Part shown: positions 1-10,068 of the stretch, one piece after another
Position numbering within the stretch: position 1 is the first letter of the stretch
How the letters are laid out: each line of letters starts with the position of its first letter
Assembly: GCF_000176155.1 (NCBI RefSeq)
Contig: NZ_ACZO01000006.1
Location: 1,426,001-1,490,000 of the forward strand
Source of the DNA: Vibrio metschnikovii CIP 69.14
GTDB taxonomy: Bacteria > Pseudomonadota > Gammaproteobacteria > Enterobacterales > Vibrionaceae
Length of the DNA stretch: 64,000 bases
Direction: 5' to 3'
Translations under genes and position numbers: made by a program
Notes under the pieces: generated by a model
Database searches by the model: none
Told to the model about the DNA's origin: nothing
Seen by the model: only the letters and a program-made list of their open reading frames with translations

Positions 1-371
1 TTATCAGGTAAGTCTTGTAATGATCCATGACGATTAGAATAAATCCCCATCCGCATTAAAATCGAGTTACCAATCGATACTAACTTTGCCCCATGATTAC
101 GATTGTAGTTGTCTAAAAACGGTTGATGTTGATAACTATTTATATCGATACTGCCATCGGCCAGTGCGGCATTGGGAGTAATAAAATCAGAAAATTCAAC
201 AACTCTTACCGTTAAACCGTGTTTAGCCGCTTCTTTAGCCACAGCCTCAACCACTTGAGCATGTGGCCCAACGGTTGCTCCGACCTTAATTTCAGAGCGT
301 TCTTTTTGACCGCACGCCGTCAGCCCCAGCAGTAATGTTATCGCTAACGCGTAACGAATCGTATTTTTCAT
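1..371 (-). CDS. MetQ/NlpA-family substrate-binding lipoprotein (C-terminus outside window)
   Basis: The first 123 residues of an ABC-importer binding lipoprotein are present; the gene runs off the left edge. The N-terminus is a lipoprotein signal ending in the lipobox LTAC, so the mature protein would be tethered by Cys at about residue 20. The stretch KVGATVGPHAQVVE and the later DINSYQHQPFLDNYN are typical of the NlpA/MetQ family that delivers methionine to MetNI. I chose the ATG at 371 because AAGGA lies about 8 bases upstream; an in-frame ATG at 380 would overlap that site. Family assignment is firm. Methionine specificity is inferred, and no metNI genes are visible here. Confidence 0.85.
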   Translation of the reverse strand, partial: MKNTIRYALAITLLLGLTACGQKERSEIKVGATVGPHAQVVEAVAKEAAKHGLTVRVVEFSDFITPNAALADGSIDINSYQHQPFLDNYNRNHGAKLVSIGNSILMRMGIYSNRHGSLQDLPD

Positions 372-521
372 TTTCAGCATCCTTTCTACCCACAAAAAAA
401 TAAAGACTTCTAGACGTCCATAATAAGCGCAATAGAATAATTCGCAACTCGATTTGCTTTTTATTATGTCGCCCCTTATATTAGGTTAATCTTATTTAGA
501 AAAAACTAACAAAGAGGTTGT

Positions 522-869
522 ATGAAATCTTATTCTCAGTTACTCAAAGATAACAATACCTTAGGTAAATCTTATAAACAGCAAAGCCCTGATACCTTAT
601 CTGCGTTTATGCAATTACATAAAGCCGCTATGGCTCCTGGTGAGCTGGATCTGAAAACCAAAGAGATGATTGCACTCGGTATAGCTATCGCGGCACGTTG
701 TGATGGTTGTATCGCCGCTCACGTTTTTGCGGCATTAAAAGCTGGATCGACACAAGCCGAGCTGGTTGAAGTGATCGATGTTGCTGTACTGATGGGAGGA
801 GGCCCTTCCTTAACTTATGGCATTCAAGCACTGGGAGCAATTGAAGAGTTTGCCGCTGAATCACAATAA
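522..869 (+). CDS. Carboxymuconolactone decarboxylase / AhpD-like protein
   Basis: A 115-residue protein of the all-helical CMD/AhpD fold. The redox motif CDGCIAAH (about residues 60-67) matches the CxxC-x3-H pattern of the alkylhydroperoxidase-like branch, which points to thiol-dependent peroxide or disulfide chemistry, not to lactone decarboxylation. AGAGG sits just upstream of the ATG. It is monocistronic, convergent with the sulfate-binding protein gene. The physiological substrate cannot be read from sequence. Confidence 0.85.
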   Translation: MKSYSQLLKDNNTLGKSYKQQSPDTLSAFMQLHKAAMAPGELDLKTKEMIALGIAIAARCDGCIAAHVFAALKAGSTQAELVEVIDVAVLMGGGPSLTYGIQALGAIEEFAAESQ

Positions 870-890
870 ATAACGGCTGAAGCTAAAATA

Positions 891-936
891 GGTTGGGGAG
901 ATAAGCGTAAAGGCTTTCCAGCAACAATCCCCAACC
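891..936. terminator. Inverted repeat between convergent genes
   Basis: Nine-base arms GGTTGGGGA (891-899) and TCCCCAACC (928-936) pair around a 28-base loop between the AhpD-like and sulfate-binding genes. There is no strong U tract, so a terminator role is inferred from position. Confidence 0.45.
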
Positions 937-973
937 ACTTATGGCAATATCATTTTTATCAATCAACGTATTA

Positions 974-1963
974 TCAACGACGAGTGATTTGATCGAATGT
1001 TGCGCCTTGTGCAAAATGAGTTTGATGTGCCTGCTGCCAACCGCCAAACACCTCATCGATAGTAAATAGCGTTAAATGAGGAAACACTTGTGTATATTTC
1101 TCAGCGATATCAGGATCTCTTGGTCGATAAAAATTTTGCGCTGCAATCTCTTGGCCAACTGGAGAATATAAATACTCCAAATACGCTTGTGCTACCTCAC
1201 GAGTTCCTTTTCTATCGACTACTCGATCAACCAAACTCACCGTAGGCTCAGCAAGAATAGAGCGACTCGGAACTACGATTTGTAAGCCATGATGATTTAA
1301 TTTGTTCACCGCGAGCAGAGCTTCATTTTCCCAAGCAATCAACACATCGCCTATTTGTCGCTCAACAAACGTGTTCGAAGCGCCACGTGCACCCGTATCT
1401 AGAACGCTGACATTTTCATAAATCGACTTAACAAATTGCTGCGCTTTTTCTTCATCACCTTGATACTGATCTAAAGCATATCCCCATGCGGCAAGATAAT
1501 TCCAGCGAGCACCACCCGAGGTTTTCGGATTAGGCGTAATGATTTCCACATCAGGTTTGATGAGATCATCCCAGTCTCGAATATTTTTGGGGTTACCCTC
1601 TCGGACCAAAAAGACAATCGTCGAGGTATAAGGCGCTGAATTATAGGGTAAACGAGTAATCCAAGTCGGAGCAATTCTTCCCCCCTCGGCAATCGCATCA
1701 ATGTCATAAGCGAGTGCTAAAGTCACGACATCGGATTCAATACCATTCATCACGGAAACCGCTTGTCGACCTGATCCGCCGTGGGATTGCCTAACCGTGA
1801 CATTATCTCCGTTTTCTGCTTGCCAATAAGTGGCGAATGCGGCGTTATATTGTTGATAAAGCTCTCTGGTCGGATCGTAAGAAACATTCAATAACACGGC
1901 ACCTTTTGCCAAGGTATGTTGAGAAACACTGAATAGAGATAGAGCGAGTAGCCATGTACGCAT
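974..1963 (-). CDS. sbp: Periplasmic sulfate-binding protein
   Basis: A 329-residue solute-binding protein with a Sec signal peptide ending near LAKG (residue 20). The mature start [18 protein letters not shown] and the ligand-loop segment SHGGSGRQA are characteristic of Sbp/CysP, which captures sulfate or thiosulfate for the CysTWA importer. No permease or ATPase genes adjoin it, so it is an orphan binding protein here. The carrier genes presumably lie elsewhere, as is common in vibrios. The family call is firm; sulfate versus thiosulfate is not distinguishable by eye. Confidence 0.92.
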   Translation of the reverse strand: MRTWLLALSLFSVSQHTLAKGAVLLNVSYDPTRELYQQYNAAFATYWQAENGDNVTVRQSHGGSGRQAVSVMNGIESDVVTLALAYDIDAIAEGGRIAPTWITRLPYNSAPYTSTIVFLVREGNPKNIRDWDDLIKPDVEIITPNPKTSGGARWNYLAAWGYALDQYQGDEEKAQQFVKSIYENVSVLDTGARGASNTFVERQIGDVLIAWENEALLAVNKLNHHGLQIVVPSRSILAEPTVSLVDRVVDRKGTREVAQAYLEYLYSPVGQEIAAQNFYRPRDPDIAEKYTQVFPHLTLFTIDEVFGGWQQAHQTHFAQGATFDQITRR

Positions 1964-2251
1964 GAGTCATCTTCCTTAGTTAATATGCGACAAGCAAATT
2001 AGCACAACATTTATAACCAAGTTAGAAACATAAATCGATTTCGTATTCTTTTTTGGAATATTAAAACCATGCCTAGCAGGCCTCAATATTAACTTGAGCA
2101 CACCTTGGAAATTCAATCCGGTAACCAGCAAAACGGATGCATTCTCAATCTATTCTGTGTTAGCATGACCAGCTTTTATGATGGGCATCACAATTTTCCA
2201 TTATTGTGACTACCATAATTCCTAAATTTGTTAGGTAAAAAGCGAGTTTTT

Positions 2252-3856
2252 ATGTCTAAAGTTTCTTTGAGTGTTGATGCGTCTTGCATGACGGCATCCG
2301 ATTACTCCGCCACGCATCCCCCGCAGAATAACAGCGCCTCACTATCACAAAAACTTGAGCTTAATAATCCCGTGTTATGGCTTAGTGGTAGTTTCCTCTC
2401 CTTATTCGTATTACTAGCGGTTACCTCTCCTGAGCTGCTCACTTCTCTGATTGATTCTGGTTTTCGTTATGCCACTCAAGGTTTTGGTGCCTTTTGGCAA
2501 CTGCTGTTATTGGCTAATTTTGTGATTGGTTTGGCGCTGGCTTTAACCCAAACCGGATCGGTACGTTTAGGTGGTTTAACATCACCAGAAATCGATAATA
2601 TGAAATGGTTATCAATCATTCTTTGCACTTTACTGGCTGGTGGCGGTGTTTTTTGGGCCGCCGCCGAACCCATTGCTCATTTTGTTAACGCTCCACCGAT
2701 TTTTGCTGACGCCGATTTACCGACAATGGCCATCAACGCACTCTCACAATCTTTTATGCATTGGGGATTTTTAGCTTGGGCCATTTTAGGTTGCCTTTCT
2801 TCCATCGTACTGATGCATTTACATTACGATAAAGGGCTCCCACTAAAACCTCGTACTCTGCTTTATCCTATTTTAGGTCAACGGGCCGTTACCGGTTGGG
2901 TCGCAGACTTAATTGATGCTCTGAGTATTATCGCGGTTGCCGCAGGGACGATTGGTCCGATTGGTTTTTTAGGTTTGCAAATTAGCTACGCACTGCATGC
3001 CCTATGGGGTATACCCGATACTTTCACGACACAAATCATCGTTATTTTGTTTGCGATGGCAATGTATACCTTTTCTGCATTAAGTGGCTTGAGTAAAGGC
3101 ATTCAAGTGATCAGTCGCTATAACATTATTTTGGCGGTGATTTTAGTTCTGTTTATCCTAACTTTTGGCCCAACGGGATTTATTATTGATGGCTATTTAC
3201 AAGGTGTCGCTTCGATGGTCGATAACTTTGTTCCTATGGCGCTCTATCGTGCTGACACAAACTGGCTCAGTTGGTGGACGGTCTTTTTCTGGGGCTGGTT
3301 TATTGGTTACGGACCGATGATGGCGATCTTTATTGCACGCATTTCACGTGGACGCACAGTACGCCAATTGATTCTTGCGATAAGTATCGCCGCTCCGCTG
3401 ATCACCTGTTTTTGGTTTAGTATTGTTGGCGGCAGTGGATTGGCTTTTGAATTGGCTAACCCGGGCGTTATTGCGCAAGGTTTTGAAGGGTTTAACTTAC
3501 CTGGTGCATTATTGGCAATCACTGCTCAACTGCCCTTCCCGACCTTAATGGCTTTACTATTTCTGGTACTAACCACCACCTTTATTGTCACTACTGGGGA
3601 TTCAATGACCTACACGATTAGCGTCGTGATCAGTGGCGAGACTAATCCTAATGCCGCCATTCGGACCTTTTGGGGCGTAGTGATGGGAGCGATGGCAATC
3701 GTTCTGATATCAATGGGAGAAGGGGGCATTTCCGCGCTGCAATCTTTCATCGTCATCACCGCTGTACCTGCTTCACTGATTTTACTGCCTTCACTATGGC
3801 AAGCGCCTAAAATGGCGACTCAAATGGCCAAAGATCAAGGCATATTGATGAAATAA
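2252..3856 (+). CDS. BCCT-family (betaine/carnitine/choline) transporter
   Basis: A 534-residue, roughly twelve-helix inner-membrane carrier. It carries the BCCT landmarks GGVFWAAAEP (helix 3 region) and the tryptophan-rich segment WTVFFWGWFIGYGP followed by FIARISRGRT, which form the substrate and sodium pathway. The family imports compatible solutes such as glycine betaine with Na+ or H+. The open frame begins at a TTG (2228), but the ATG at 2252 is a more conventional start. No biosynthetic genes adjoin it, so the substrate is open. A second, frameshifted BCCT gene lies at 45.1-46.6 kb. Confidence 0.9.
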   Translation: MSKVSLSVDASCMTASDYSATHPPQNNSASLSQKLELNNPVLWLSGSFLSLFVLLAVTSPELLTSLIDSGFRYATQGFGAFWQLLLLANFVIGLALALTQTGSVRLGGLTSPEIDNMKWLSIILCTLLAGGGVFWAAAEPIAHFVNAPPIFADADLPTMAINALSQSFMHWGFLAWAILGCLSSIVLMHLHYDKGLPLKPRTLLYPILGQRAVTGWVADLIDALSIIAVAAGTIGPIGFLGLQISYALHALWGIPDTFTTQIIVILFAMAMYTFSALSGLSKGIQVISRYNIILAVILVLFILTFGPTGFIIDGYLQGVASMVDNFVPMALYRADTNWLSWWTVFFWGWFIGYGPMMAIFIARISRGRTVRQLILAISIAAPLITCFWFSIVGGSGLAFELANPGVIAQGFEGFNLPGALLAITAQLPFPTLMALLFLVLTTTFIVTTGDSMTYTISVVISGETNPNAAIRTFWGVVMGAMAIVLISMGEGGISALQSFIVITAVPASLILLPSLWQAPKMATQMAKDQGILMK

Positions 3857-3857
3857 C

Positions 3858-3880
3858 AAAGGGGCTAAAGCCCCTTTTTA
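3858..3880. terminator. Rho-independent terminator (bidirectional)
   Basis: AAAGGGGC-TAAA-GCCCCTTTTT forms a short GC-rich hairpin with A and T tracts on its two sides, serving the convergent BCCT and chemoreceptor genes. Confidence 0.85.
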
Positions 3881-3904
3881 GATAACACTGACGGTAATCG
3901 CTGA

Positions 3905-5800
3905 CTAAATTTTAAACTGTGAAACTTGTTGATGAAGTTGATCCGCTTGCTCAGTAAGAGTTTGCGTCGCCTCGGTTAACTGATGCGATGCCTGCTCGGT
4001 TTGTGATGATAAATCATTAATATTCACCACGTTTTGGTTAATCAGCTCAGCCACGGATGATTGCTCTTCTGCCGCAGTGGCTATTTGTAAGTTCATATCG
4101 GCGATTAAAGTAATCGCTTGATTAACTTGCTCTAAACGAGCAGCCATATCTTCGGCTTTCGTCACGGTAGTTTGCGCGGCGGAGCGACTTTGAGCCATCA
4201 CATTGACCACATTTTCCGTTTGCTTAAATAGGCGATCAACCACTTCTTGGATCTGCTGGGTACTTTGCTGTGTACGACCCGCTAATCCACGCACTTCATC
4301 GGCAACCACCGCAAAACCACGGCCATGCTCTCCCGCTCGGGCTGCCTCAATCGCCGCGTTTAAGGCGAGTAAATTGGTTTGTTCAGAAACGGCGCTGATC
4401 ACATCCAGCATGCCAACAATATCTTGCGTCCCAGTTTGTAACTCTGCAATCGTTGAACTACTGCCTTGCAAGGTGTCATCCAAATGTTTTAATTGTTGTA
4501 AGGTATCGCGCAGTAACACTTGTCCTTGTTTAGTTTCATTATCTGCTGCTGAGGCTTGACTTGCCGCTTCACTGGCATGGCTAGCAACCTCTTGTACGGT
4601 GGCGGTCATTTCATTCATTGCGGTCGCGACTTGATCCGTTTCTGAACTTTGCTGAGCGACCACACCTGCGCTTTGTCGTGTCACTTGTGCCAAGGTGCTC
4701 GAAGCCGCCGATACCGATTGAGCGGTATTATTAACTTCGTTCACCAGCAGATGAATCTTTTCAACAAAGGTATTAAACGCTTTGGCAATAGTGGCAATTT
4801 CATCGCTGCCATGCGCTTCGATCCGTTTGGTTAAGTCCCCCTCTCCTTGACCGATATCGGTCATTGCCAAGCTGACTTCTTGTAAACGTCTAAACCCTGA
4901 AGCGCTAGAGATCCACATCACACCGGTGGCAACCAGACCAATCAATAGCACCGCAATAACTGTCCAACGGATCATGCTATAGATACCCGATAAGGCATCT
5001 TGTTTATCGAGAGCAATATTCAACGACCAGTTGGTACCCGGTATTGCCTGACTAGTGAGATAAATGCTTTGACCTTGCAACGAGAGTTCGCGATGACCTT
5101 GACGTTGAATATCACTCAACATATTTTGCGTTAAGTTGGGGTTCAAATCACGTAAGCTTTTTAAACTCAAATTTGGATTCGGATGAGCAATAATGGTCCC
5201 GCTGTTATCGGTTAAAAATGCAAAACTGTTTTGTGTTGGCGCAATCGCACGTACCGTATCAATGATAAAAGTTAAAGGAATATCCCCCGCTAACACACCG
5301 CGACTGGCGTTATTGCCCAGTCCATGAGTAAAGGTGACCACTAAACTGGTTTGGCCATCTAGCGCATCTTCATAAGGTGCCGTTGTCGCAACGCCGCTCT
5401 GCGTAGCCGCTAAACGATACCATTCACGAGTCAATGGATTGTAATCACTCGGTGGTTGCCATTCATCAGAAAACACCGCAGAGCCATCAGGACGTGCGAA
5501 ATACGCCGCTAAAAAACCACCGCCATCACTGAGTTGTTTTAGAGCAGACAAAGGTTCTCGATGTTCCAAAACCTTTCCGGTGGCCATCAGCATGTTTTTT
5601 CGCTCATCCATCCAGTTAGAAATTGAGCTCGATTGAGTTTGTAGCTGTTGTTGTAAATTACGGCTGATTTGCAAACGGAGCGTTTCAGAGCTAACTCTCA
5701 CGATTAAAACCGCCGTCACAACCAATGAAATCACGATCAATCCCACGCTGATCGCGGTGATTTTGGCTCGAAAAGACTTGAACATCCTTGCACTCCTCAT
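3905..5800 (-). CDS. Methyl-accepting chemotaxis protein with periplasmic Cache sensor
   Basis: A 631-residue transmembrane chemoreceptor. One helix near residues 12-34, a periplasmic dCache-like sensor to about residue 275 (including the [10 protein letters not shown] segment seen in dCache_1 receptors), a second helix near 280-300, a HAMP domain, then the long coiled-coil signalling domain. The hairpin tip (about 473-520) has the invariant [19 protein letters not shown] and [12 protein letters not shown] that contact CheA and CheW. It ends in VSQFKI, with no CheR-tethering pentapeptide. The ligand is unknown; many dCache_1 receptors bind amino acids or organic acids. Monocistronic. Confidence 0.95.
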   Translation of the reverse strand: MRSARMFKSFRAKITAISVGLIVISLVVTAVLIVRVSSETLRLQISRNLQQQLQTQSSSISNWMDERKNMLMATGKVLEHREPLSALKQLSDGGGFLAAYFARPDGSAVFSDEWQPPSDYNPLTREWYRLAATQSGVATTAPYEDALDGQTSLVVTFTHGLGNNASRGVLAGDIPLTFIIDTVRAIAPTQNSFAFLTDNSGTIIAHPNPNLSLKSLRDLNPNLTQNMLSDIQRQGHRELSLQGQSIYLTSQAIPGTNWSLNIALDKQDALSGIYSMIRWTVIAVLLIGLVATGVMWISSASGFRRLQEVSLAMTDIGQGEGDLTKRIEAHGSDEIATIAKAFNTFVEKIHLLVNEVNNTAQSVSAASSTLAQVTRQSAGVVAQQSSETDQVATAMNEMTATVQEVASHASEAASQASAADNETKQGQVLLRDTLQQLKHLDDTLQGSSSTIAELQTGTQDIVGMLDVISAVSEQTNLLALNAAIEAARAGEHGRGFAVVADEVRGLAGRTQQSTQQIQEVVDRLFKQTENVVNVMAQSRSAAQTTVTKAEDMAARLEQVNQAITLIADMNLQIATAAEEQSSVAELINQNVVNINDLSSQTEQASHQLTEATQTLTEQADQLHQQVSQFKI

Positions 5801-6238
5801 CTGACTACCTGTGAATAATATCGCTCTTTACTATCGGCGAATCAAAGGCAACCTTTATCATAAATTAATCACCAGTGTACCAATTTCACCCCGACATATT
5901 TTTGACACTACTCTCGCTTTGATTAAACCAACTAATCACAGCCAAGAATTCTGCAGCAAAGTAACAGTATCGCCTACCGCTATTGATAACTAAGGCTTAT
6001 CAAACCTTGAAGATACTTTAGTTCATTTTCTCCTGATGTTTTTTTTGTGATCTTGAGCCACGAATTTCATTTAATTTGTTTCAAATTGTTACCACAAAAC
6101 ATATTAATAGATTTAGCAGTAATGGATCGTTTAATAACCATATGAATACGTTATCTACTGCAACCCAAGGGGCAAAGATGTTCAGCCATAGCGCAACGTT
6201 AAGTCACAGGGTAATACCATTCATCAAGAGGTAATCCT
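5801..6238. other. Intergenic region between divergent chemoreceptor and toxin genes
   Basis: AT-rich 438-base spacer that must hold the promoters of the chemoreceptor (leftward) and the toxin (rightward). The toxin ribosome-binding site AAGAGG lies at about 6226-6231. A 60-codon frame inside has no convincing coding character. I see no clear operator. Confidence 0.5.
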
Positions 6239-8068
6239 ATGCCTATCTATAACAATAAAACCATCGCGTTAGCCGCGATATTATCAGGCTTGGTATGGAA
6301 TACCGCCTATGCAGATGTTCAGCAACCACAAGGTGTGGCGGTTGAAATGCTGAGTACGCTTCAGGATGATAGCCAAGTTAGTTATTTAAATGCCGCTGAA
6401 TTGTTGGTGGAAGAAGGAACAGTACCAACGTTAAGTGATGTGCGCGATAGCGTGCTTCGCCAGCATCAGCGCTACTTGATAGATTTTAGTAATATCAGTG
6501 ATGAACAGGGTAAAACACAAGCCAAAGCGCTATTACGCGGTCAATTAGGTGTCGCGCTGAGCAGTGATTTCTGGCTAATTACCGAACATAAAGGAGAATT
6601 ATTGTTCACGGGGTTAGATGATGAAAATGATCCAAGTATTCAGTTACTTGAGGCTCAACCTGTTACTTATTCTCGCCAACGGCGTAGTATTGATAGCCGC
6701 ACTAATGCGACAAGCGAAGCTAACAGCTTGCCGCATGTTGCGTTTTATGTGAATGTTCATCGCCCAATCAGCGATGAAGAGTGCACCTTTAAAAACTCAC
6801 ATTTATGGGATAAAGGGACTCGCGTCTTTTGTGATAACCCGAACATCTCGTTGATCTATCGAGTTAACTATGAACGTTCTCTGCAATTTGGTACCACTGG
6901 CTCAGCAACACCAGACGCCAAAATTGTTCGTATCAGTTTGGATGACGATACCACTGGAGCCGGTATTCATCTCAATGATCAGTTAGGTTGGCGTCAATAT
7001 GCAGCCGACTACGTCACTCTCGATGCGTATTTCAGAGATTGGTCAACGGATGCTATCGCACAGGATTATCAGTTTGTCTTTAACGCATCGAATAATAAAG
7101 CGCAAATTTTAAAAACCTTCCCGCGTGAAAATATTAATTCTGACTATGAAATCAAGGAAGTGTCTGGTTTCCAAGTTGGCGTCAATGGCGGTGTTGAAGT
7201 CAATAAAGATGGTCCGAAAGCCAAACTAGAAGCTAACGCTAGTTACAACCAAAGCCGTTGGTTAACCTTTAAAACTCACGATTATAAAGTCGCACGCAGT
7301 ACGCCAAGCCCACAAAAAGTTCGTTTTACTTGGGAGCGCGATCAATACGCAACGGCTGAGTCTTTACTGGATCGCTGGACAGATGCACTATGGGTAAATA
7401 CTTATCCGATTGATACCAACAAGATCAACCCAATCGGTTACGCCAGCTTTGTTCCGAAAATGGATGTGATCTACAGCGCTGCTCCAACTGAAACTGGCAC
7501 TACCGAGTTTACGATTGATTCTTCGGTCAATATCCGTCCAATCTATAACGGCGCTTATAAGCATTATTACGTTTTTGGTGCTCATCAGTCTTACCATGGG
7601 TTTGAAAACGATGGACGTCGCCGAGTCGGTAAAACCACCAGCTTCACTGTTGATTGGCAACATCCGGTATTTACTGGTGGCAGACCGGTTAACTTACAAC
7701 TTGCCAGCTTTAATAATCGCTGTGTTGAGGTTAATGGCGATCAATCGATAACCGCCAGTGAGTGTGTCGATAACAAACAAGCTCAATCGTTTATTTATGA
7801 TCAGCTAGGGCGTTACGTGAGTGCTGCGAACACCGCTTATTGTTTAGATGGTGAAAACCTGAATGCGCTTCAGCAATGTAACTCAAGCTTAAGCCAGCGC
7901 TGGGAATGGATCCCTAATAGCGATACCTTAAGTAATGTGTACAGTCACCAAAGCCTAGGCCATGATACAACAACGGGACAACTCGGTTTATACGCCAGCG
8001 ATCAATCCAATATCAGCGTGCGTACCATTACCAGCTACACCAATGTGTTTAATCCTGATAATCAATAA
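6239..8068 (+). CDS. Pore-forming cytolysin (V. cholerae cytolysin / leukocidin superfamily) with beta-trefoil lectin domain
   Basis: A 609-residue secreted toxin. Order: Sec signal peptide ending AYA (residue 25), a pro-domain to about 145, a basic cleavage-like site RQRRS (146-150), the leukocidin-type beta core with glycine-rich stem GFQVGVNGGVEVNKDG (310-325) followed by SYNQSRWLTF, then a ricin-type trefoil lectin from about 485 with paired cysteines (NNRCVEV, ASECV, AYCLDG, LQQCN). In VCC the pro-domain chaperones folding and is removed before heptamer assembly. VCC itself has 741 residues and a C-terminal beta-prism. This protein stops after the trefoil, so it is intermediate between VCC and the shorter V. 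vulnificus type. Target cells and activity are inferred from the family. Confidence 0.9.
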   Translation: MPIYNNKTIALAAILSGLVWNTAYADVQQPQGVAVEMLSTLQDDSQVSYLNAAELLVEEGTVPTLSDVRDSVLRQHQRYLIDFSNISDEQGKTQAKALLRGQLGVALSSDFWLITEHKGELLFTGLDDENDPSIQLLEAQPVTYSRQRRSIDSRTNATSEANSLPHVAFYVNVHRPISDEECTFKNSHLWDKGTRVFCDNPNISLIYRVNYERSLQFGTTGSATPDAKIVRISLDDDTTGAGIHLNDQLGWRQYAADYVTLDAYFRDWSTDAIAQDYQFVFNASNNKAQILKTFPRENINSDYEIKEVSGFQVGVNGGVEVNKDGPKAKLEANASYNQSRWLTFKTHDYKVARSTPSPQKVRFTWERDQYATAESLLDRWTDALWVNTYPIDTNKINPIGYASFVPKMDVIYSAAPTETGTTEFTIDSSVNIRPIYNGAYKHYYVFGAHQSYHGFENDGRRRVGKTTSFTVDWQHPVFTGGRPVNLQLASFNNRCVEVNGDQSITASECVDNKQAQSFIYDQLGRYVSAANTAYCLDGENLNALQQCNSSLSQRWEWIPNSDTLSNVYSHQSLGHDTTTGQLGLYASDQSNISVRTITSYTNVFNPDNQ

Positions 8069-8097
8069 TCAGGTTTACTAACAAAAGTCGTTAATAA

Positions 8098-8134
8098 AAA
8101 GCCGCCGCATGACGTCATCTTCCGCGGCGGCTTT
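8098..8134. terminator. Strong hairpin terminator between toxin and phaC
   Basis: GCCGCCGC (8101-8108) pairs with GCGGCGGC (8124-8131), flanked by an A tract and CTTTC. It can serve both convergent genes. Confidence 0.8.
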
Positions 8135-8179
8135 CATCCCATTGAAAGGCGCTATCCATCTTATTATTCAACAATCGGT

Positions 8180-9952
8180 TTATTCAACTATCGGTAGCGT
8201 TTGTTTCACATAACTGCCCGGCGCTGCTTCGATGGCAGGGAAATTATCACTGCCGATGGGATAAGCAGGAACTAATGACTCAGGGTTAAACTGATCAAGC
8301 CATTGATCCCAATGCGTCCACCATGAGCCATCGGCCCGCTGCGCATTGGCTAACCACTCATCCGCCGATTCATCTAAGCTGTCATTCACCCAATAGCCGT
8401 ACTTATTTTTGGCTGGTGGATTAACGATGCCAGCAATATGACCGGACTCACCGAGCACAAAAGTCTTATTGCCACCCATAGCTAACGCGCCGCGATAGGT
8501 GCCTTGCCATAAAGCAATATGATCATCTTTGGCGGAGATAAAATAGCTAGGAATACGAATTTTATTCAGATCAATCCACACGCCACCGATTTTAACTCCT
8601 TTATCTTGCACTAGCTGATTATTGAGGTACAACTCGCGCAGCAAAAAGTTATGGGTATTGGCCGCGACGTTGGTGCTATCGCTATTCCAATACAAAAGAT
8701 CAAAATCAACCGGGCTGGTGCCTTTTAAATAGTTATCGATGTAATAGTTCCAATACAGGCTATTTTCACGTAACAAACTAAAGGTCACACTCAGCGAACG
8801 TCCATCCATAAACCCTTGCGCGTTATTTTGCGCTTCAATGGCACTAATGATGGTGTCATTAATGTAAGCACCCACTTCGCCAGGTTGAGAGAAATCGAGT
8901 AAAGTGGTAAAAAAACTCGCCGATTTAATCCGTTTTTTCATCCGCTTTGCAGCATAGTAAGCAATGGCAGACGCTAATGCTGTACCACCAATACAGTAAC
9001 CTGCTGCGTTGATTTGTTCTTGTCCGGTAATATCTTCAATCACCGATACCGCTTGCACCACACCATCGAGGACATAGCTGTCAAAACCAATATCACGCTG
9101 TTCTTTACCCGGATTACGCCAAGAGATCATAAATACACAGTGCCCTTGCTCTAGCAGCCAGCGCACCATGGAGTTTTTCTCAGTTAAATCTAAGATGTAG
9201 TATTTATTAATAAATGGCGGCACGATCAAAAGCGGAGTTGCCTTAACCTGCTCTGTGACTGGTGTGTATTGAATTAACTCAAACAGCTGATTGCGAAACA
9301 CCACCTTACCTTCTGTACTGGCTATCTCTTCACCCAGTCGAAAAGCTTGCTCGTTGGTCATGCGAACTTTCAAAATATCAGCACTGGACTGCAAATCTTC
9401 TTTGAGCAGCTCCATACCTTTGAGCAAATTCTGCCCATTATTTTCAATGGTGAGTTTGAGCAGCTCAGGGTTAGTGGCAATAAAGTTCGAAGGCGACATC
9501 GCATTGATCATCTGCCTTGAAAAAAAACTGATCCGTTCTTTGGTTTTGTCATCAACGCCTTCAATCGCGTTGATGGTCTCCATGTAGGTTTTACAAAACA
9601 GCAAGTACGACTGCTTAATAAAATTGTACATAGCCTGTGACTGCCATGTTTCATCGTTAAATCGTTTATCGCCTTTCTCAGCCTCAATCACATTTTGGGT
9701 ATTACCAGATAACACCACTTGCTGCCATATTTGCATTTGTTGCTCCCACCACTGGGTTTGCAACTGCAGCAACGCCGTCGGTTGATTAACGGCTTGTTCA
9801 AAAAACTTCGCGCTATCTTCAAAGTTCACTGCTTGAATGGCTTGATTTAAAGGAGAGTTAGCGGCCATCTTGTTCGCTTCAAAATCCTGCCACCACTGTT
9901 GATTGGTTTCTTGCAGCTTAACCAGATAGTCCGAAAAGAAATGTTGCAACAT
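8180..9952 (-). CDS. phaC: Class I polyhydroxyalkanoate synthase
   Basis: Polymerises hydroxyacyl-CoA into PHA on the granule surface. The protein has 590 residues from the chosen start; the family is typically 560-600. The alpha/beta-hydrolase core has the PHA-synthase lipase-like box GYCIGGTAL with catalytic Cys in the nucleophile position. The downstream SAKDDHIALW and GESGHIAGIVNP carry the Asp and His of the triad. I placed the start at the ATG at 9952 because AAGGGAG precedes it; an upstream ATG at 9985 lacks such a site and runs into a hairpin. It is last in a phaB-phaP-phaC operon. Confidence 0.96.
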   Translation of the reverse strand: MLQHFFSDYLVKLQETNQQWWQDFEANKMAANSPLNQAIQAVNFEDSAKFFEQAVNQPTALLQLQTQWWEQQMQIWQQVVLSGNTQNVIEAEKGDKRFNDETWQSQAMYNFIKQSYLLFCKTYMETINAIEGVDDKTKERISFFSRQMINAMSPSNFIATNPELLKLTIENNGQNLLKGMELLKEDLQSSADILKVRMTNEQAFRLGEEIASTEGKVVFRNQLFELIQYTPVTEQVKATPLLIVPPFINKYYILDLTEKNSMVRWLLEQGHCVFMISWRNPGKEQRDIGFDSYVLDGVVQAVSVIEDITGQEQINAAGYCIGGTALASAIAYYAAKRMKKRIKSASFFTTLLDFSQPGEVGAYINDTIISAIEAQNNAQGFMDGRSLSVTFSLLRENSLYWNYYIDNYLKGTSPVDFDLLYWNSDSTNVAANTHNFLLRELYLNNQLVQDKGVKIGGVWIDLNKIRIPSYFISAKDDHIALWQGTYRGALAMGGNKTFVLGESGHIAGIVNPPAKNKYGYWVNDSLDESADEWLANAQRADGSWWTHWDQWLDQFNPESLVPAYPIGSDNFPAIEAAPGSYVKQTLPIVE

Positions 9953-9971
9953 AAAGTACTCCCTTACTCGG

Positions 9972-10050
9972 AACAGCGCCGCCAAAAAGGGGCGGCGCTT
10001 TAATAGATACCTTGATCACCTTAAGCGTTTCATCTCGCAAACGCTTAAGG
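9972..10050. other. Two consecutive hairpins in the phaP-phaC spacer
   Basis: First hairpin: GCGCCGCC pairs with GGCGGCGC around positions 9976-9999. Second: a perfect 12-base inverted repeat, CCTTAAGCGTTT (10019-10030) and AAACGCTTAAGG (10039-10050), with an 8-base loop. Neither is followed by a U tract in the operon direction, so segmental mRNA stabilisation, or partial attenuation giving more phasin than synthase, is more likely than full termination. That role is inferred. Confidence 0.7.
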
Positions 10051-10068
10051 TTATAAAGCGATCACAGG

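Noticed and set aside
5811..5993. 60-codon rightward frame upstream of the toxin
   Set aside because: No ribosome-binding site, low-quality composition and within a divergent promoter region.
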